Shown here: in pieces, positions 43,106 through 52,722 of the stretch
How the letters are laid out: each line of letters begins with the position of its first letter
Position numbering within the stretch: the stretch's first letter is position 1
Source: UBA6055 sp965214085
GTDB taxonomy: Bacteria > Chloroflexota > Anaerolineae > Aggregatilineales > Phototrophicaceae
DNA length: 64,000 nt
Reading direction: 5' to 3'
NCBI GenBank assembly: GCA_965214085.1
Contig: OZ243937.1
Coordinates: forward strand, 2,666,001-2,730,000
Translations under genes and position numbers: made by a program
Notes under the pieces: generated by a model
What the model saw: only the letters and a program-made list of their open reading frames with translations
The model's database searches: none
What the model was told of the DNA's origin: nothing

Positions 43106-46100
43106 ATGTCCTGGCGAGAGCCCGAATACATCGACGATGATGACTTCTACGATGCCGACGGCGGTTCCAACGTCTTGGGCGGCAGCGGCTCCAGAGGCGC
43201 AAACGATGACTTTGTCGAGCCGCCGCAAGACAGCGGACGCAACCGCAAGCGCGGCAAGAAAGCAACGCGGCCCAAAGCAATCAAAGCGCGCAACCCGGCG
43301 CCATCGGTGGCCAGCAGTGAAGAGCGGCGCGCGCGCCTGGCCGGCAAACATCCGCCAGGCAAAGCCCAACAGGAAAGCCCCCCGCCCGCCGACAAGGACG
43401 AAAAACGTGGCGTTCGCTTCAGCGGCTTGCGCGCTCGTTTTTCGCGCGGCGCGGGCAAAGACGCATCGCGGGCAAAGCAAGAAGACGGCAAGACTTCGCG
43501 GATTGGCGCGGCTGCTGGCGGAATCGGCCGCCGGCTGCGGGGACGCTTCCGCCCTAACAAAGCCAGTGATGCGAAGCCGACCAGTGAAGCGAGCGGCGGG
43601 CGCTTTGGCGCTGGTCGCGGCACAACCCGCCCGGCTGAGCGCAGCGGAAGCGCCGCGACCGGGCGCGTCAGCAGCAGCAAAACCCCCAGGATCGAATCAA
43701 GCGACTGGCTGGACCTGGACCGCAAGCTAGACCTGATCGGCGTTGCTTTGGTTTTTGGCGCCATCGTCTTTGTCTTAAGCGCGCTATCACCGGAGCAAGC
43801 CGCCATCGGGGGCCTGCACCGCATCGTCGGGCAGTTGCTTGGATGGGGCGTCATCGCCCTGCCGCTGGCTATGTTCAGCATCGGCATGTGGCTGATCGTG
43901 CGCCACTTCGGCGAGCAGGCGCCTGTCATCGACCCGATCCGCCTGATCGGAGCGGCGCTGGCATTCCTGGGCGCGCTAGTCGCTTTTCAGTACCTAGACA
44001 GCCTGGGCTACCCCTCGGGCTGCGGGCTGGGCTGCATGGAGCGGCTGATCGAGCAGTCCTATCTCAGCGGCGAAGGCGGGGGCGTGGTCGGCGGCTGGCT
44101 CTACAGCGTCCTGGTCAGCAACTTGACCGAAATCGGCGGCTTTGTCGTCGTCCTGATGGTCATGACTTTCGCCGCGATGATGATCACCCGCTCGAGCATG
44201 GCGGAGATGGCGGTGGTCAGCATCAGCCTCAGCCGCAGCTTTCGCACTCGCCTCAGCCAATATGCCGTTGCGCGAAGGGCGGCGCGCCTGCAAGCGCAGC
44301 AGCAGCACGCATTGGGCGCGGAAGACAGCCATGTGCGCGTCTCCAAGCCACAGCCGGCGCAATTGACGGCTTCGCCGGCTTCACCGTCTAGTGGGGGGCG
44401 CGCCTTGCCCGAACCCAGCGCCGAGACGATGCCGATACCGGTGCGACTGCGCGAATTTTTCGGGGGCCGCGGGGGAGCTGACGTGCCGCTGGACAGGCCA
44501 TTGGAAGCCGCTGCCGATACCGCCGAAGCGGGCACGCGGGGCTTGGCGCGGCGTATCTTTATGCGCAACCGCGACAAAGACGCTCGACCTAGCGATGCGC
44601 CGGCTGCCGAGAGCAAAGCCGGTCCCGGCGCGGCCCTGGAACGCTTCCTCAATTTAGGTGATGATTTGCCGGCGGCGCCAAGCGCTGAGCCCGTCATCAA
44701 GCATGAGAAGCCCAGACCCAGCCGGCGCGCGCTGAATCCGGACTGGCGGACGCAGCCTCCCCCGCCGTCGCCGCTGAGGGAAATCGAAGCGGATGCTGTT
44801 GAGCCGCCTGCGCCCCCGCTTGTGGCGCCCGCCGACGAAAAGCCAACTGCATCTGACGGCACGCGTCATGCGCCGGTCGCCGACGCTCAAGCTGGCGACG
44901 GCGCGCTGGCCGCTGATGAAGCTGATGAAAATGATGTTGCCGACCTTGTACCGGCAGACAGCCCAGAGACGCCAGCGCCTGAGCCCGCTGCGGAGAAGCC
45001 CAAGCGCGCTCCCGAAGCAGCCGCCCGGCCGCGCATCGAGTGGGAAGAGCCGGATTATCGCGAGCTGCTAAGCAGTGGCACAGCCAGCGAACTGGACCAG
45101 GCGCCGCTGCAGCTGCAGGCGCAAATCATCGAGGAGACGCTGGCCGCTTTTGGCGCGCCGGGGCGGGTGGTGGAAATCAACTCGGGTCCGGTCATCACGC
45201 AGTACGGCGTCGAGCCGGCTTATTTGACCGCCAAGACCGGCAAGCGCAGCCGCGTCAAGGTTGGCGCCATCGCCAAGCTGGACAAGGATTTGCAGCTGGC
45301 TTTGGGCGCGCGTTCGCTGCGCATGGAAGCGCCCGTGCCGGGCAAGGGCTATGTCGGCATCGAAGTGCCCAATCCGGCGGCGGCGCGCGTCGGCTTGCGC
45401 GATGTCATGGATTCCGAAGCCTATCAGAAGATCGAATCGCCGCTGGCCATCGCCCTGGGCATGTCGGTCGATGGCAAACCCATCGCCGCCGACTTGACGC
45501 AGATGCCGCATATGCTGATCGCCGGCACCACCGGCTCGGGCAAGTCTGTCTGCGTCAACGCCATCATCAACAGCATCCTGGTCAACAACTCGCCCGAAAG
45601 CGTACGCTTCATCATGGTTGACCCTAAGCGCGTTGAGCTGACCGGCTACAACGGCTTGCCGCATCTGGTGGCGCCGGTAGTGGTCGAGCTGGAGCGGATC
45701 ATCGGCGTGCTGCGCTGGGTGACGACCGAGATGGACGAGCGCTACAAGAAATTCAGCCGCGCCGGCGCGCGCAATATCATCGACTACAACAGCATCCTCG
45801 ATCCTGACCTGGCCGCCATGCCCTACATCGTTGTGGTCATCGACGAGCTGGCCGATTTGATGATGATGGCGCCGGACGACACCGAGCGCGCCATCGCCCG
45901 CATCGCCGCCCTGGCCCGCGCCACCGGCATCCACCTGATCATCGCCACGCAGCGCCCCTCGGTCGATGTGGTCACCGGGCTGATAAAAGCCAACTGCCCG
46001 GCGCGCATCGCCTTCGCCGTGGCCAGCAGCATCGACAGCCGCGTCATCATCGATCAGCCGGGCGCCGAACGCCTGCTGGGCAAGGGCGACATGCTCTACC

Positions 46101-46546
46101 TGTCGGGTGACGCGCCGGCGCCGCAGCGCGTTCAGGGCGTGCACGTCTCCAACGACGAGATCAACCGCATCGGGCGCTATTGGAAGCTGCAAAGCGCGGG
46201 CGTCGAAGTCGTCAAGCCGATACCGCTGCCGCCCAAGCGAGAGCAGAAACGCCCGCCGGATGCCGCCCAGACCAGCCCGTCAGCGCTTGGCAACCAGTCC
46301 GCCTTCTGGGATATGCCTGCGAAAGCGGGCAAGACGGGCAGCCCTAATCCCGATGAAGACGAACTGTATCAGACGGCGGTCGAAATGGTGCGGCGGCTGG
46401 AGAAAGCCTCGATATCGCTGTTGCAGCGGCGCTTGCGCATCGGCTACACGCGGGCGGCGCGCTTGGTCGACATGATGGAAGAGCGCGGCGTGGTCGGCCC
46501 GCCCAAAGATGGCAGCTCCAAACCCCGCGACGTGCTGCCGTCGTAG
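43106..46546 (+). CDS. ftsK: DNA translocase FtsK/SpoIIIE
   Basis: The 1146-aa protein pumps chromosome ends across the division septum. The N-terminal 200 residues are basic and low complexity. Membrane segments lie at about 212-365. A Pro/Ala/Glu-rich linker follows, then the motor from about residue 640 with Walker A AGTTGSGKSVCVN (about 805), Walker B IVVVIDELADLMMM, and a C-terminal winged-helix gamma domain (LLQRRLRIGYTRAARLVDMM) that would read polar DNA motifs. ATG 43106 is preferred; an in-frame GTG lies at 43052. Confidence 0.94.
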   Translation: MSWREPEYIDDDDFYDADGGSNVLGGSGSRGANDDFVEPPQDSGRNRKRGKKATRPKAIKARNPAPSVASSEERRARLAGKHPPGKAQQESPPPADKDEKRGVRFSGLRARFSRGAGKDASRAKQEDGKTSRIGAAAGGIGRRLRGRFRPNKASDAKPTSEASGGRFGAGRGTTRPAERSGSAATGRVSSSKTPRIESSDWLDLDRKLDLIGVALVFGAIVFVLSALSPEQAAIGGLHRIVGQLLGWGVIALPLAMFSIGMWLIVRHFGEQAPVIDPIRLIGAALAFLGALVAFQYLDSLGYPSGCGLGCMERLIEQSYLSGEGGGVVGGWLYSVLVSNLTEIGGFVVVLMVMTFAAMMITRSSMAEMAVVSISLSRSFRTRLSQYAVARRAARLQAQQQHALGAEDSHVRVSKPQPAQLTASPASPSSGGRALPEPSAETMPIPVRLREFFGGRGGADVPLDRPLEAAADTAEAGTRGLARRIFMRNRDKDARPSDAPAAESKAGPGAALERFLNLGDDLPAAPSAEPVIKHEKPRPSRRALNPDWRTQPPPPSPLREIEADAVEPPAPPLVAPADEKPTASDGTRHAPVADAQAGDGALAADEADENDVADLVPADSPETPAPEPAAEKPKRAPEAAARPRIEWEEPDYRELLSSGTASELDQAPLQLQAQIIEETLAAFGAPGRVVEINSGPVITQYGVEPAYLTAKTGKRSRVKVGAIAKLDKDLQLALGARSLRMEAPVPGKGYVGIEVPNPAAARVGLRDVMDSEAYQKIESPLAIALGMSVDGKPIAADLTQMPHMLIAGTTGSGKSVCVNAIINSILVNNSPESVRFIMVDPKRVELTGYNGLPHLVAPVVVELERIIGVLRWVTTEMDERYKKFSRAGARNIIDYNSILDPDLAAMPYIVVVIDELADLMMMAPDDTERAIARIAALARATGIHLIIATQRPSVDVVTGLIKANCPARIAFAVASSIDSRVIIDQPGAERLLGKGDMLYLSGDAPAPQRVQGVHVSNDEINRIGRYWKLQSAGVEVVKPIPLPPKREQKRPPDAAQTSPSALGNQSAFWDMPAKAGKTGSPNPDEDELYQTAVEMVRRLEKASISLLQRRLRIGYTRAARLVDMMEERGVVGPPKDGSSKPRDVLPS

Positions 46547-46644
46547 CGGCCTCCGATCTGGTCGCCCGCCGCTTACCCCAAACGCGGCCATTCTGAACGC
46601 ACGCGGGCAGCATACTATGCCGCCCCTACATCAGTTTACGTCAA

Positions 46645-46690
46645 TTGAGCTGTGTGTAGGGGCGACCAATCTGGTCGCCCGCTGCCTGCC
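46645..46690. repeat. Partial hairpin module
   Basis: GTAGGGGCGACCAATCTGG with TCGCCCGCTGCCTGC is half of the usual module, between ftsK and the aldo/keto reductase. Confidence 0.6.
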
Positions 46691-46759
46691 AATCCAACAC
46701 CCTACTTCACATCATCCCGCCTTGCGCTACAATACGCCGCGGAGAGAAAGGACATGCAC

Positions 46760-47737
46760 ATGAAATACAGCGCCATCCCCGGCGTAGACAAACCGGTCGC
46801 GCGACTATTACAAGGCACCGTCATGCTGACCGCCGACAATCGCGACGACAATTTCCGCTTACTGGACGCTTGCTTCGAGAATGGCTTCACCGCTTTCGAC
46901 AACGCGCACAGTTATGGGCACGGCGTCACCGAGACCGAGCTGGGCGCCTGGATCGCCGATCGCGGCATACGCGAAGAAGTCGTGATTCTAACCAAGTGCG
47001 CCCACCCCGAAAACGGCATCCCCGACCGCGTGCGGCCCGAATACATCCGCAGCGACTTGGCGGAATCGCTCGAGCGCTTGCAGACCGACACTGTCGAGCT
47101 CTTCTTGCTGCACCGCGACAGCCGCGACTATCCGGTCGGCGAGATCGTCGATGTGCTGAATGAGTGCAAAGACGCGGGCCAGATCGGCGCATTTGGCGGG
47201 TCCAACTGGCTGGGCGATCGCGTCAAAGCCGCCAACGATTACGCCGCCGCCAATGGCAAAACGCCCTTCACCGTCAGCAGCCCGCAATTCAGCGTGGCTG
47301 AGATGATCGAGCCGCCCTGGGCAGGCTGCATCAGCGTCAGCGGCAAACAGGGCGAAGCCGACCGCGCTTATTACGACGACAACGAGATTTCGCTTTTCAC
47401 CTGGTCCAGCCTGGCCGGCGGCTTTATGACCGGCAAGTTCAGGCGCGATAACCTGGACAGCTTCGAGAGGTATTGGGATACCAACCCCATCGGCGCTTAC
47501 GCCTACGAGAGCAATTTCCAGCGGCTGGATCGCGTCCTGGAATTAGCGGCGGACAAAGGCGTCACGCCGGCGCAGATCTCGGTGGCTTACGTCTTGAGCA
47601 GCAACCCGCGCTACCACGCCATCATCGCCAGTTGGCAGCCCGCAGAAGCCGCCATCAATGCCGCCGCCGCCGACATCGAACTCAGCGCGGACGAAATCGC
47701 CTGGCTGGAAATGAAAACCGAGGAGAAACCCGCATGA
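46760..47737 (+). CDS. Aldo/keto reductase
   Basis: The 325-aa protein is a TIM-barrel NADPH-dependent reductase. It has the catalytic Asp/Tyr region FDNAHSYGHGVTETELGAWI, the lysine in VVILTKCAHP, the histidine in LFLLHRDSRDYP, and a C-terminal cofactor segment (YVLSSNPRYHAIIASWQ). AAAGGA lies before ATG 46760; ATG 46754 is a close alternative. Its stop overlaps the start of the next gene (ATGA), so the pair is coupled and may act on the same sugar-type substrate. Confidence 0.9.
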   Translation: MKYSAIPGVDKPVARLLQGTVMLTADNRDDNFRLLDACFENGFTAFDNAHSYGHGVTETELGAWIADRGIREEVVILTKCAHPENGIPDRVRPEYIRSDLAESLERLQTDTVELFLLHRDSRDYPVGEIVDVLNECKDAGQIGAFGGSNWLGDRVKAANDYAAANGKTPFTVSSPQFSVAEMIEPPWAGCISVSGKQGEADRAYYDDNEISLFTWSSLAGGFMTGKFRRDNLDSFERYWDTNPIGAYAYESNFQRLDRVLELAADKGVTPAQISVAYVLSSNPRYHAIIASWQPAEAAINAAAADIELSADEIAWLEMKTEEKPA

Positions 47738-48723
47738 GCGACAAAGTCAAATGGGGCTTTATCGGGCTGGGCAGCATCGCCCGCCGCTTCGGCAGCTGTT
47801 TCCCCTACGCGCCCAATGCCGAGATCTACGCCGTGGCCTCGCGCTCGCAAGAGAAAGCCGATGCTTTCGGCGCGGAATTCGGCGCCACCAAGTGCTACGG
47901 CAGCTACGAAGCGCTGGTGGCCGATCCCGATGTGGATGTCGTCTACATCGGCACGCCGCACAATTTTCACAAGGCCCATACCCTGCTCAGCCTCAACGCG
48001 GGCAAGCCGGTCTTATGCGAGAAACCCTTCGCGGTGAACGCCGCCGAAGCGCGTGATATGGTCGCCTATGCCCGCGAAAAGCAGCTCTTCCTGATGGACG
48101 CCTTCTGGACGCGCTTCTTCCCGGCTATGGCAAAAGTCCGCCAATTGCTGGCCGAGGGCGCTATCGGCGATGTCATGCTTCTGCAAGCCGACTTTGGCTA
48201 TCGCAGTCCCAGCGTGAATCCCGACTCGCGTACGTTCAGTCCCGATTTGGCTGGCGGCGCCTTGCTTGATGTCGGCTCCTACCTGGTGCAGCTGGCGTCG
48301 ATGGTCTTTGGCAAGCAGCCGCGCGATATCGTCTCGCAAGTGACCTTGGGCTCAACCGGCGTCGACGAACTCTCGGTCACCGCCTTCAAATACAGCGACT
48401 ATGAAATGGCGGCTCTCAGCACCGCCATTCGGCTGAGCACGCCGCAAGAGGCGCGCATTATGGGCAGCGAAGGCTATATCGCCATTCCCAACTGGTGGCA
48501 TCCGGCGGAGATCAACGTGCAGCGCAGCGGCCAGGCGGCGGAAACGCTGCGTTTCGACTTCCCAGGTGAAGGCTTCCAATACGAAATCGAAGCGGTCGGC
48601 GAGTGCATCCGCGCCGGTATGACCGAGAGCCCGGTTTATCCGCTGGACGAGACCATCGCCATCATGGAGACCCTAGATCGCATTCGCGAACTTTGGGGCC
48701 TGCGCTATCCGATGGAGTCCTGA
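47734..48723 (+). CDS. Gfo/Idh/MocA-family oxidoreductase
   Basis: The 329-aa protein has the Rossmann motif WGFIGLGSIARRF, the EKP motif in VLCEKPFAVNA, and the sheet domain with GGALLDVGSYLVQLA. It resembles the dimeric dihydrodiol dehydrogenase-like branch. It is translationally coupled to the aldo/keto reductase, which suggests a two-step conversion of one substrate. Substrate unknown. Confidence 0.9.
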   Translation: MSDKVKWGFIGLGSIARRFGSCFPYAPNAEIYAVASRSQEKADAFGAEFGATKCYGSYEALVADPDVDVVYIGTPHNFHKAHTLLSLNAGKPVLCEKPFAVNAAEARDMVAYAREKQLFLMDAFWTRFFPAMAKVRQLLAEGAIGDVMLLQADFGYRSPSVNPDSRTFSPDLAGGALLDVGSYLVQLASMVFGKQPRDIVSQVTLGSTGVDELSVTAFKYSDYEMAALSTAIRLSTPQEARIMGSEGYIAIPNWWHPAEINVQRSGQAAETLRFDFPGEGFQYEIEAVGECIRAGMTESPVYPLDETIAIMETLDRIRELWGLRYPMES

Positions 48724-48762
48724 GCCGGACGAAGCCTTGCAGGTACAACCCCAGTTCATAGG

Positions 48763-49157
48763 TAGGGGCGAGCCTTGGCTCGCCCGTCTTGCAATGGCGT
48801 TAAAGTTGGATAGTTCAATCGTTCCATACCGTCTCTGCATTGTACATTTGCTCTAGCGCTGACGGCATAGCGCCGAACAATTACAGCAGGATAGACAGAC
48901 CATTCACCGAACAAACCTGCTGCGAAGCGTCCCCAAGGCAGTAAAACTACGACAGCAGCAGCGGGCGAGCCAAGGCTCGCCCCTACATATTACGACAGTC
49001 TTCGGCAGATTTCATAAAATTGGGTTCAAAATTGAAGTGCGATTTCACAATACCTATAAATGATAGACTTTTCTCTGTGCTCTCTGCGTCTCTGTGGTTA
49101 GATTTAAGTTCGTAAAAGGTTCATAGTTTTCAGATTCATGTTGAAGCGATTGCCCTG
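48763..49157. repeat. Repeat-filled gap before the cobalamin riboswitch
   Basis: GGGCGAGCCTTGGCTCGCCC (about 48767-48786) and GGGCGAGCCAAGGCTCGCCC (about 48964-48983) are hairpin modules in opposite orientation. CTCTGTGCTCTCTGCGTCTC near 49073 and a family A right end, TTGAAGCGATTGCCCTG (49141-49157), follow. A matching left end was not found. No gene is visible from 48724 to the riboswitch. Confidence 0.65.
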
Positions 49158-49225
49158 CAGCAAAGCCGCCCATGTTTGACAGCAGCTCCACCCCGTGTTA
49201 TGCTCTGCGCATCTACATATTCTAA

Positions 49226-49350
49226 GATTCAGGCGTGCCTGAACCCGGATGTTCGGCACAAAAAGGGAAAGTCGGTGTAAGTCCGACACTGTCGCGCAGC
49301 GGTAACTGACGCAAGGTCAGAAGTCCGAATGCCTGCCTGAGACTTAGCTC
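49226..49350 (+). ncRNA. Cobalamin (vitamin B12) riboswitch
   Basis: Conserved blocks occur in order: AAAAAGGGAAAGTCGGTG, TCCGACACTGTCGCGCAGCG, GGTAACTGACG, GTCAGAAGTCCGAATGCC and TGCCTGAGAC. These form the known adenosylcobalamin-class aptamer. An intrinsic terminator follows about 50 bases later, ahead of a B12 uptake operon, so control is probably by transcription termination when B12 is abundant. Confidence 0.94.
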
Positions 49351-49399
49351 GTACATCTTTCGCGTCAAAAGGGAGACGAGCATGGTACCAGCGACCAGT

Positions 49400-49427
49400 G
49401 CCCGCCCATCTCGGCGGGCTTTTTTTT
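49400..49427 (+). terminator. Riboswitch-linked intrinsic terminator
   Basis: GCCCGCC / GGCGGGC with loop CATCTC and a run of eight T. It sits between the cobalamin riboswitch and the first operon gene, the expected place for an expression platform. Confidence 0.88.
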
Positions 49428-49479
49428 GCGGAATGCGAGTACCGTCCCCGTTTCCTCCTTGGTCCAAATTGGGAGGGAC

Positions 49480-50685
49480 ATGATGAAATCCACATTTCTG
49501 TTGATCGCTACACTGCTTATCGGCTTGCTGCCCGTCAGCGCGCTGGACGCCAATCTCACCGACGGCTGCGTCAGCGACTACGACGCGGCTATCGACTATT
49601 TCCCGGATAAAGTCGTCGTGGAGGACGCCGTTCGTTTCTCGGTTGAGTATTTCAATCACTACAAAGTCGTGACGGTCAGCGACGCTTTTGACGGCGCGCC
49701 CGGCTTCGTATACGTGCTGACGCAATGCGGCGCGCCCATGCCAGACGCCGCTGACTTCCCCGCCGGCACACAGTTCATCGACGTGCCTGGAGGCGACTTG
49801 ATCACGCTGTCGACGACACAGCTACCCGCCCTGACGCAACTTGGCTTGCTGGATCAACTGACGGCCGTCGACAGCGGCTTCTACATCAGCACCGCCGAAG
49901 TGACGGACAGAATCGCCGCGGGCGAGATCAGCGAAGTCGGCTTCGGCGCCGAGATCAATATCGAGCGCGTGCTGGAGCTGGAGCCCGACCTGGTCTTGGC
50001 TTACGGCTTCAACCCCGATACCGATGCCCATCCGGTGCTGTTGGAGGCGGGTATCTTCACCGCGATGGACGCCAGTTGGCGCGAGCTGTCACCGCTGGGG
50101 CGGGCCGAATGGCTGAAGTTCACCGCGCTCTTCTACAACCGCGAGGCCGATGCCAACGCGCTCTATGACGAGATCGAAGCCGAATACGCCGCGGTGGAAG
50201 CACTGGCGGCGTCGGTCAGCGCGGTCGAGCGGCCAACAGTGCTCATCAACACCTTCCTGGGTTATGCCGATGCTTGGTTCATCCCCGGCGCGGATACCTA
50301 TGTGGGCCAGCTGGCGCGCGCTGCCGGCGGCGATCTGCTGCTGGCGGAAGTCGAATCGACCACCAGCCAGGCGCTCGGCTTTGAAGTCGTCTACGCTGGC
50401 GGCCTGGATGCCGATATTTGGCTGACCGAGACCTTCGGCGTTTATTCGGGCGCGGACCTGCTGGCGCTGGACAGCCGCTTTGGCGACTTCGCGGCTTTCC
50501 AATCGGGCGCTATCTGGAATAACAACCGCGATGAAAATGCCAACGGCGGCAACAATTATTACGAATGGGGCGTGACGAATCCGCATCTGGTGCTGGCGGA
50601 TTTGCTCGCCATCTTCCATCCAGGCTTGCTGCCGGATCACGAATTCGCTTTCTATCATCAACTGGAAACGGCGGAGAGCGAATAA
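49480..50685 (+). CDS. Corrinoid/iron-chelate ABC transporter substrate-binding protein (BtuF-like)
   Basis: The 401-aa protein has a signal peptide (FLLIATLLIGLLPVSALDA) and no lipobox, so it is exported and perhaps surface-held by other means. The fold is a BtuF/FepB-type class III binding protein: IDVPGGDLITLSTTQLPALT, then LELEPDLVLAYGF, and VTNPHLVLADLLAIFHPGLL near the end. It would bind a corrinoid outside the membrane. GGGAGGG precedes ATG 49480/49483. First gene of the riboswitch-controlled operon. Confidence 0.85.
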   Translation: MMKSTFLLIATLLIGLLPVSALDANLTDGCVSDYDAAIDYFPDKVVVEDAVRFSVEYFNHYKVVTVSDAFDGAPGFVYVLTQCGAPMPDAADFPAGTQFIDVPGGDLITLSTTQLPALTQLGLLDQLTAVDSGFYISTAEVTDRIAAGEISEVGFGAEINIERVLELEPDLVLAYGFNPDTDAHPVLLEAGIFTAMDASWRELSPLGRAEWLKFTALFYNREADANALYDEIEAEYAAVEALAASVSAVERPTVLINTFLGYADAWFIPGADTYVGQLARAAGGDLLLAEVESTTSQALGFEVVYAGGLDADIWLTETFGVYSGADLLALDSRFGDFAAFQSGAIWNNNRDENANGGNNYYEWGVTNPHLVLADLLAIFHPGLLPDHEFAFYHQLETAESE

Positions 50686-50686
50686 G

Positions 50687-51724
50687 ATGTCGCAACTGGC
50701 AGGCAAGCCGGCGCGGCTGCTGCTCTTGCTGGCGCTGCTGGGGCTCTTGCTGCTGCTTAGCTTGTCGCTGGGCTCCGTCTCGATTCCACTGGAGCAGATC
50801 GTCACGGTCTTGCTGGGCGGCGAGGCGGATCATCAGTCATGGACGAATATCATCCTTAAATTCCGCCTGCCCAAGACGGCGACCGCGGCCCAGGCGGGCA
50901 TGGCGCTGGGCGTCAGCGGCTTGCTGATGCAGACCTACTTCCGCAATCCACTGGCTGAGCCATTCGTGCTGGGCGTGTCTTCCGGCGCCAGCCTGGGCGT
51001 GGCTCTGGTCGTCTTGAGCGCGGGCGCGGCAGGGGGCGCGCTGCTGGCGGGTTTGGGCTTGGCCGGCGACCTGCTGCTGACGGCGGCCGCCGGGGCCGGC
51101 GCGGCCATCTCGATGACCTTGGTGCTGCTGGTGGCGGTTCGCGTGCGCAGCAGCGTGACTCTGCTGGTGCTGGGCTTGATGTTCGGCTATCTGGTCGGCG
51201 CGATGGTCAGCCTGCTGCTCTACTTCGCCCTGCCGGAACGCATTCAAGCCTATATCAATTGGACATTCGGCTCATTCAGCGGCGTCACTGCGGCGCAATT
51301 GCCGATTCTGGCGCTCTTCACGCTGAGCGGCTTGCTGCTTTCGGCCGCGCTGGTTAAACCGCTAAACGCCCTGCTGCTGGGAGAAGACTACGCCCGCAGC
51401 CTGGGCATCCATCTGCAGCGGACGCGCTTCGCCATAATCTTGGCGACCGCCCTGCTGGTCAGCGCGGTGACCGCCTTCTGCGGGCCCATCGCCTTTCTGG
51501 GCATCGCCGTGCCGCATCTCGCTCGCGGCTTGCTGGGCAGTTCCGATCATCGGCTGCTGCTGCCGGGCGCCTGCTTGACCGGCGCTTGCGTCGCGCTCTG
51601 CGCTGCGCTGATAGCCGAGCTGCCGGGCAATAATCTGGTGCTGCCGCTCAATGTGGTGACGGCGCTGCTGGGCGCTCCGGTAGTGATGCTGGTCGTGCTG
51701 CGCCAAGTGCGAGGCAAGCAATGA
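50687..51724 (+). CDS. FecCD-family ABC permease (BtuC-like)
   Basis: The 345-aa protein has about nine to ten membrane helices of the FecCD/BtuC type, with RLPKTATAAQAGMALGVSGLLMQ, NPLAEPFVLGVSSGASLGV and FLGIAVPHLARGLLGSDH-like motifs (the last is the coupling region). It would form the channel for the corrinoid. It starts one base after the binding-protein stop, and its own stop overlaps the ATPase start (ATGA). Confidence 0.92.
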   Translation: MSQLAGKPARLLLLLALLGLLLLLSLSLGSVSIPLEQIVTVLLGGEADHQSWTNIILKFRLPKTATAAQAGMALGVSGLLMQTYFRNPLAEPFVLGVSSGASLGVALVVLSAGAAGGALLAGLGLAGDLLLTAAAGAGAAISMTLVLLVAVRVRSSVTLLVLGLMFGYLVGAMVSLLLYFALPERIQAYINWTFGSFSGVTAAQLPILALFTLSGLLLSAALVKPLNALLLGEDYARSLGIHLQRTRFAIILATALLVSAVTAFCGPIAFLGIAVPHLARGLLGSSDHRLLLPGACLTGACVALCAALIAELPGNNLVLPLNVVTALLGAPVVMLVVLRQVRGKQ

Positions 51725-52722
51725 CGCTGCGCGCCCGCGACCTGGCTGTCGGTTATCGCCGCCGGGGCCGCCCCGATATCATGCTGGCACAGGCGCTTGA
51801 CTTGTGCCTGCGGCCGGGCGAATTGCTTGGCTTGCTGGGGCCCAACGGCATCGGCAAGTCAACCTTGCTGCGCACGCTGGGCGGTTGGCAGCAGCCGCTG
51901 GGGGGCCAGGTGCTGCTGGATCAGCGCGACATCGCCCGCCTCAAGCCGCAGGAACGGGCGCGCCGCCTCAGTATGGTATCAACCGCCGCGCCCCGCCCCC
52001 GCCTCATGACCGGTTATGCGCTGGTGGCGCTGGGGCGGCACCCGCACACCGACTGGCTGGGGCGGCTGACTGCTGAGGACCGCGACATCATCGCCTGGGC
52101 TTTGGACGCCGTTAATGGCGCTGAGCTGGCGGGGCAGCCGGTGGCCGAATTAAGCGACGGTCAGCGGCAGAAGCTGATGATCGCGCGGGCGCTGGCGCAG
52201 CAAAGCGACATCATGCTGCTGGACGAACCAACCGCCTTCCTCGATCTGCCGCGCCGGATTGAGACCATGGCGCTGCTCAAGCAGCTAGCGGGGACGACCC
52301 GTCTCGCCATCCTGGTCTCCACGCACGACCTCGACCTGGCGCTGCGCAACTGCGACCGGCTGTGGCTGATGAGCCAAGCGGGCATCAAAGCCGGAGCGCC
52401 CGAAGACCTGGCGCTGGATGGCAGCCTGGGCGCTACTTTTCGCGCTGAGGGCATCCACTTTGATAAGCGGCTCGGCAGCTTCTCGCTGGCTGCGGCGCAG
52501 GGACAGCGCGTCTTTGCGCCCGGCGACGGCGAGCACGCCATCTGGCTGCGGCGGGCGCTGACACGTGCCGGCTACACGCTCGACGATCGGCCCGGGCAAA
52601 TCGAAATTATTCATCAGCAAAACGGCCGCGGTTCGACTTGGCAACTGCGCATCAATGACAAAACCAGCCGGCATGACACGATTGAAGCGGCGCTGCGGGC
52701 GCTGGAGAGCGAAACGACATGA
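51721..52722 (+). CDS. ABC transporter ATPase (BtuD/FecE-like) with C-terminal extension
   Basis: The 333-aa protein has Walker A GPNGIGKST, signature LSDGQRQK, and Walker B IMLLDEPTAFLD, the FecE/BtuD branch. About 85 residues beyond the usual end (IHFDKRLGSFSLAAAQGQRV onward) form a small extra alpha/beta domain of unknown role. It powers the permease encoded just upstream, overlapping it by 4 bases. Confidence 0.9.
   Translation: MTLRARDLAVGYRRRGRPDIMLAQALDLCLRPGELLGLLGPNGIGKSTLLRTLGGWQQPLGGQVLLDQRDIARLKPQERARRLSMVSTAAPRPRLMTGYALVALGRHPHTDWLGRLTAEDRDIIAWALDAVNGAELAGQPVAELSDGQRQKLMIARALAQQSDIMLLDEPTAFLDLPRRIETMALLKQLAGTTRLAILVSTHDLDLALRNCDRLWLMSQAGIKAGAPEDLALDGSLGATFRAEGIHFDKRLGSFSLAAAQGQRVFAPGDGEHAIWLRRALTRAGYTLDDRPGQIEIIHQQNGRGSTWQLRINDKTSRHDTIEAALRALESETT

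Noticed and set aside
45068..46192. Long antisense frame inside ftsK
   Set aside because: High GC codon bias of ftsK keeps the opposite strand open; no motif or ribosome binding site is seen.
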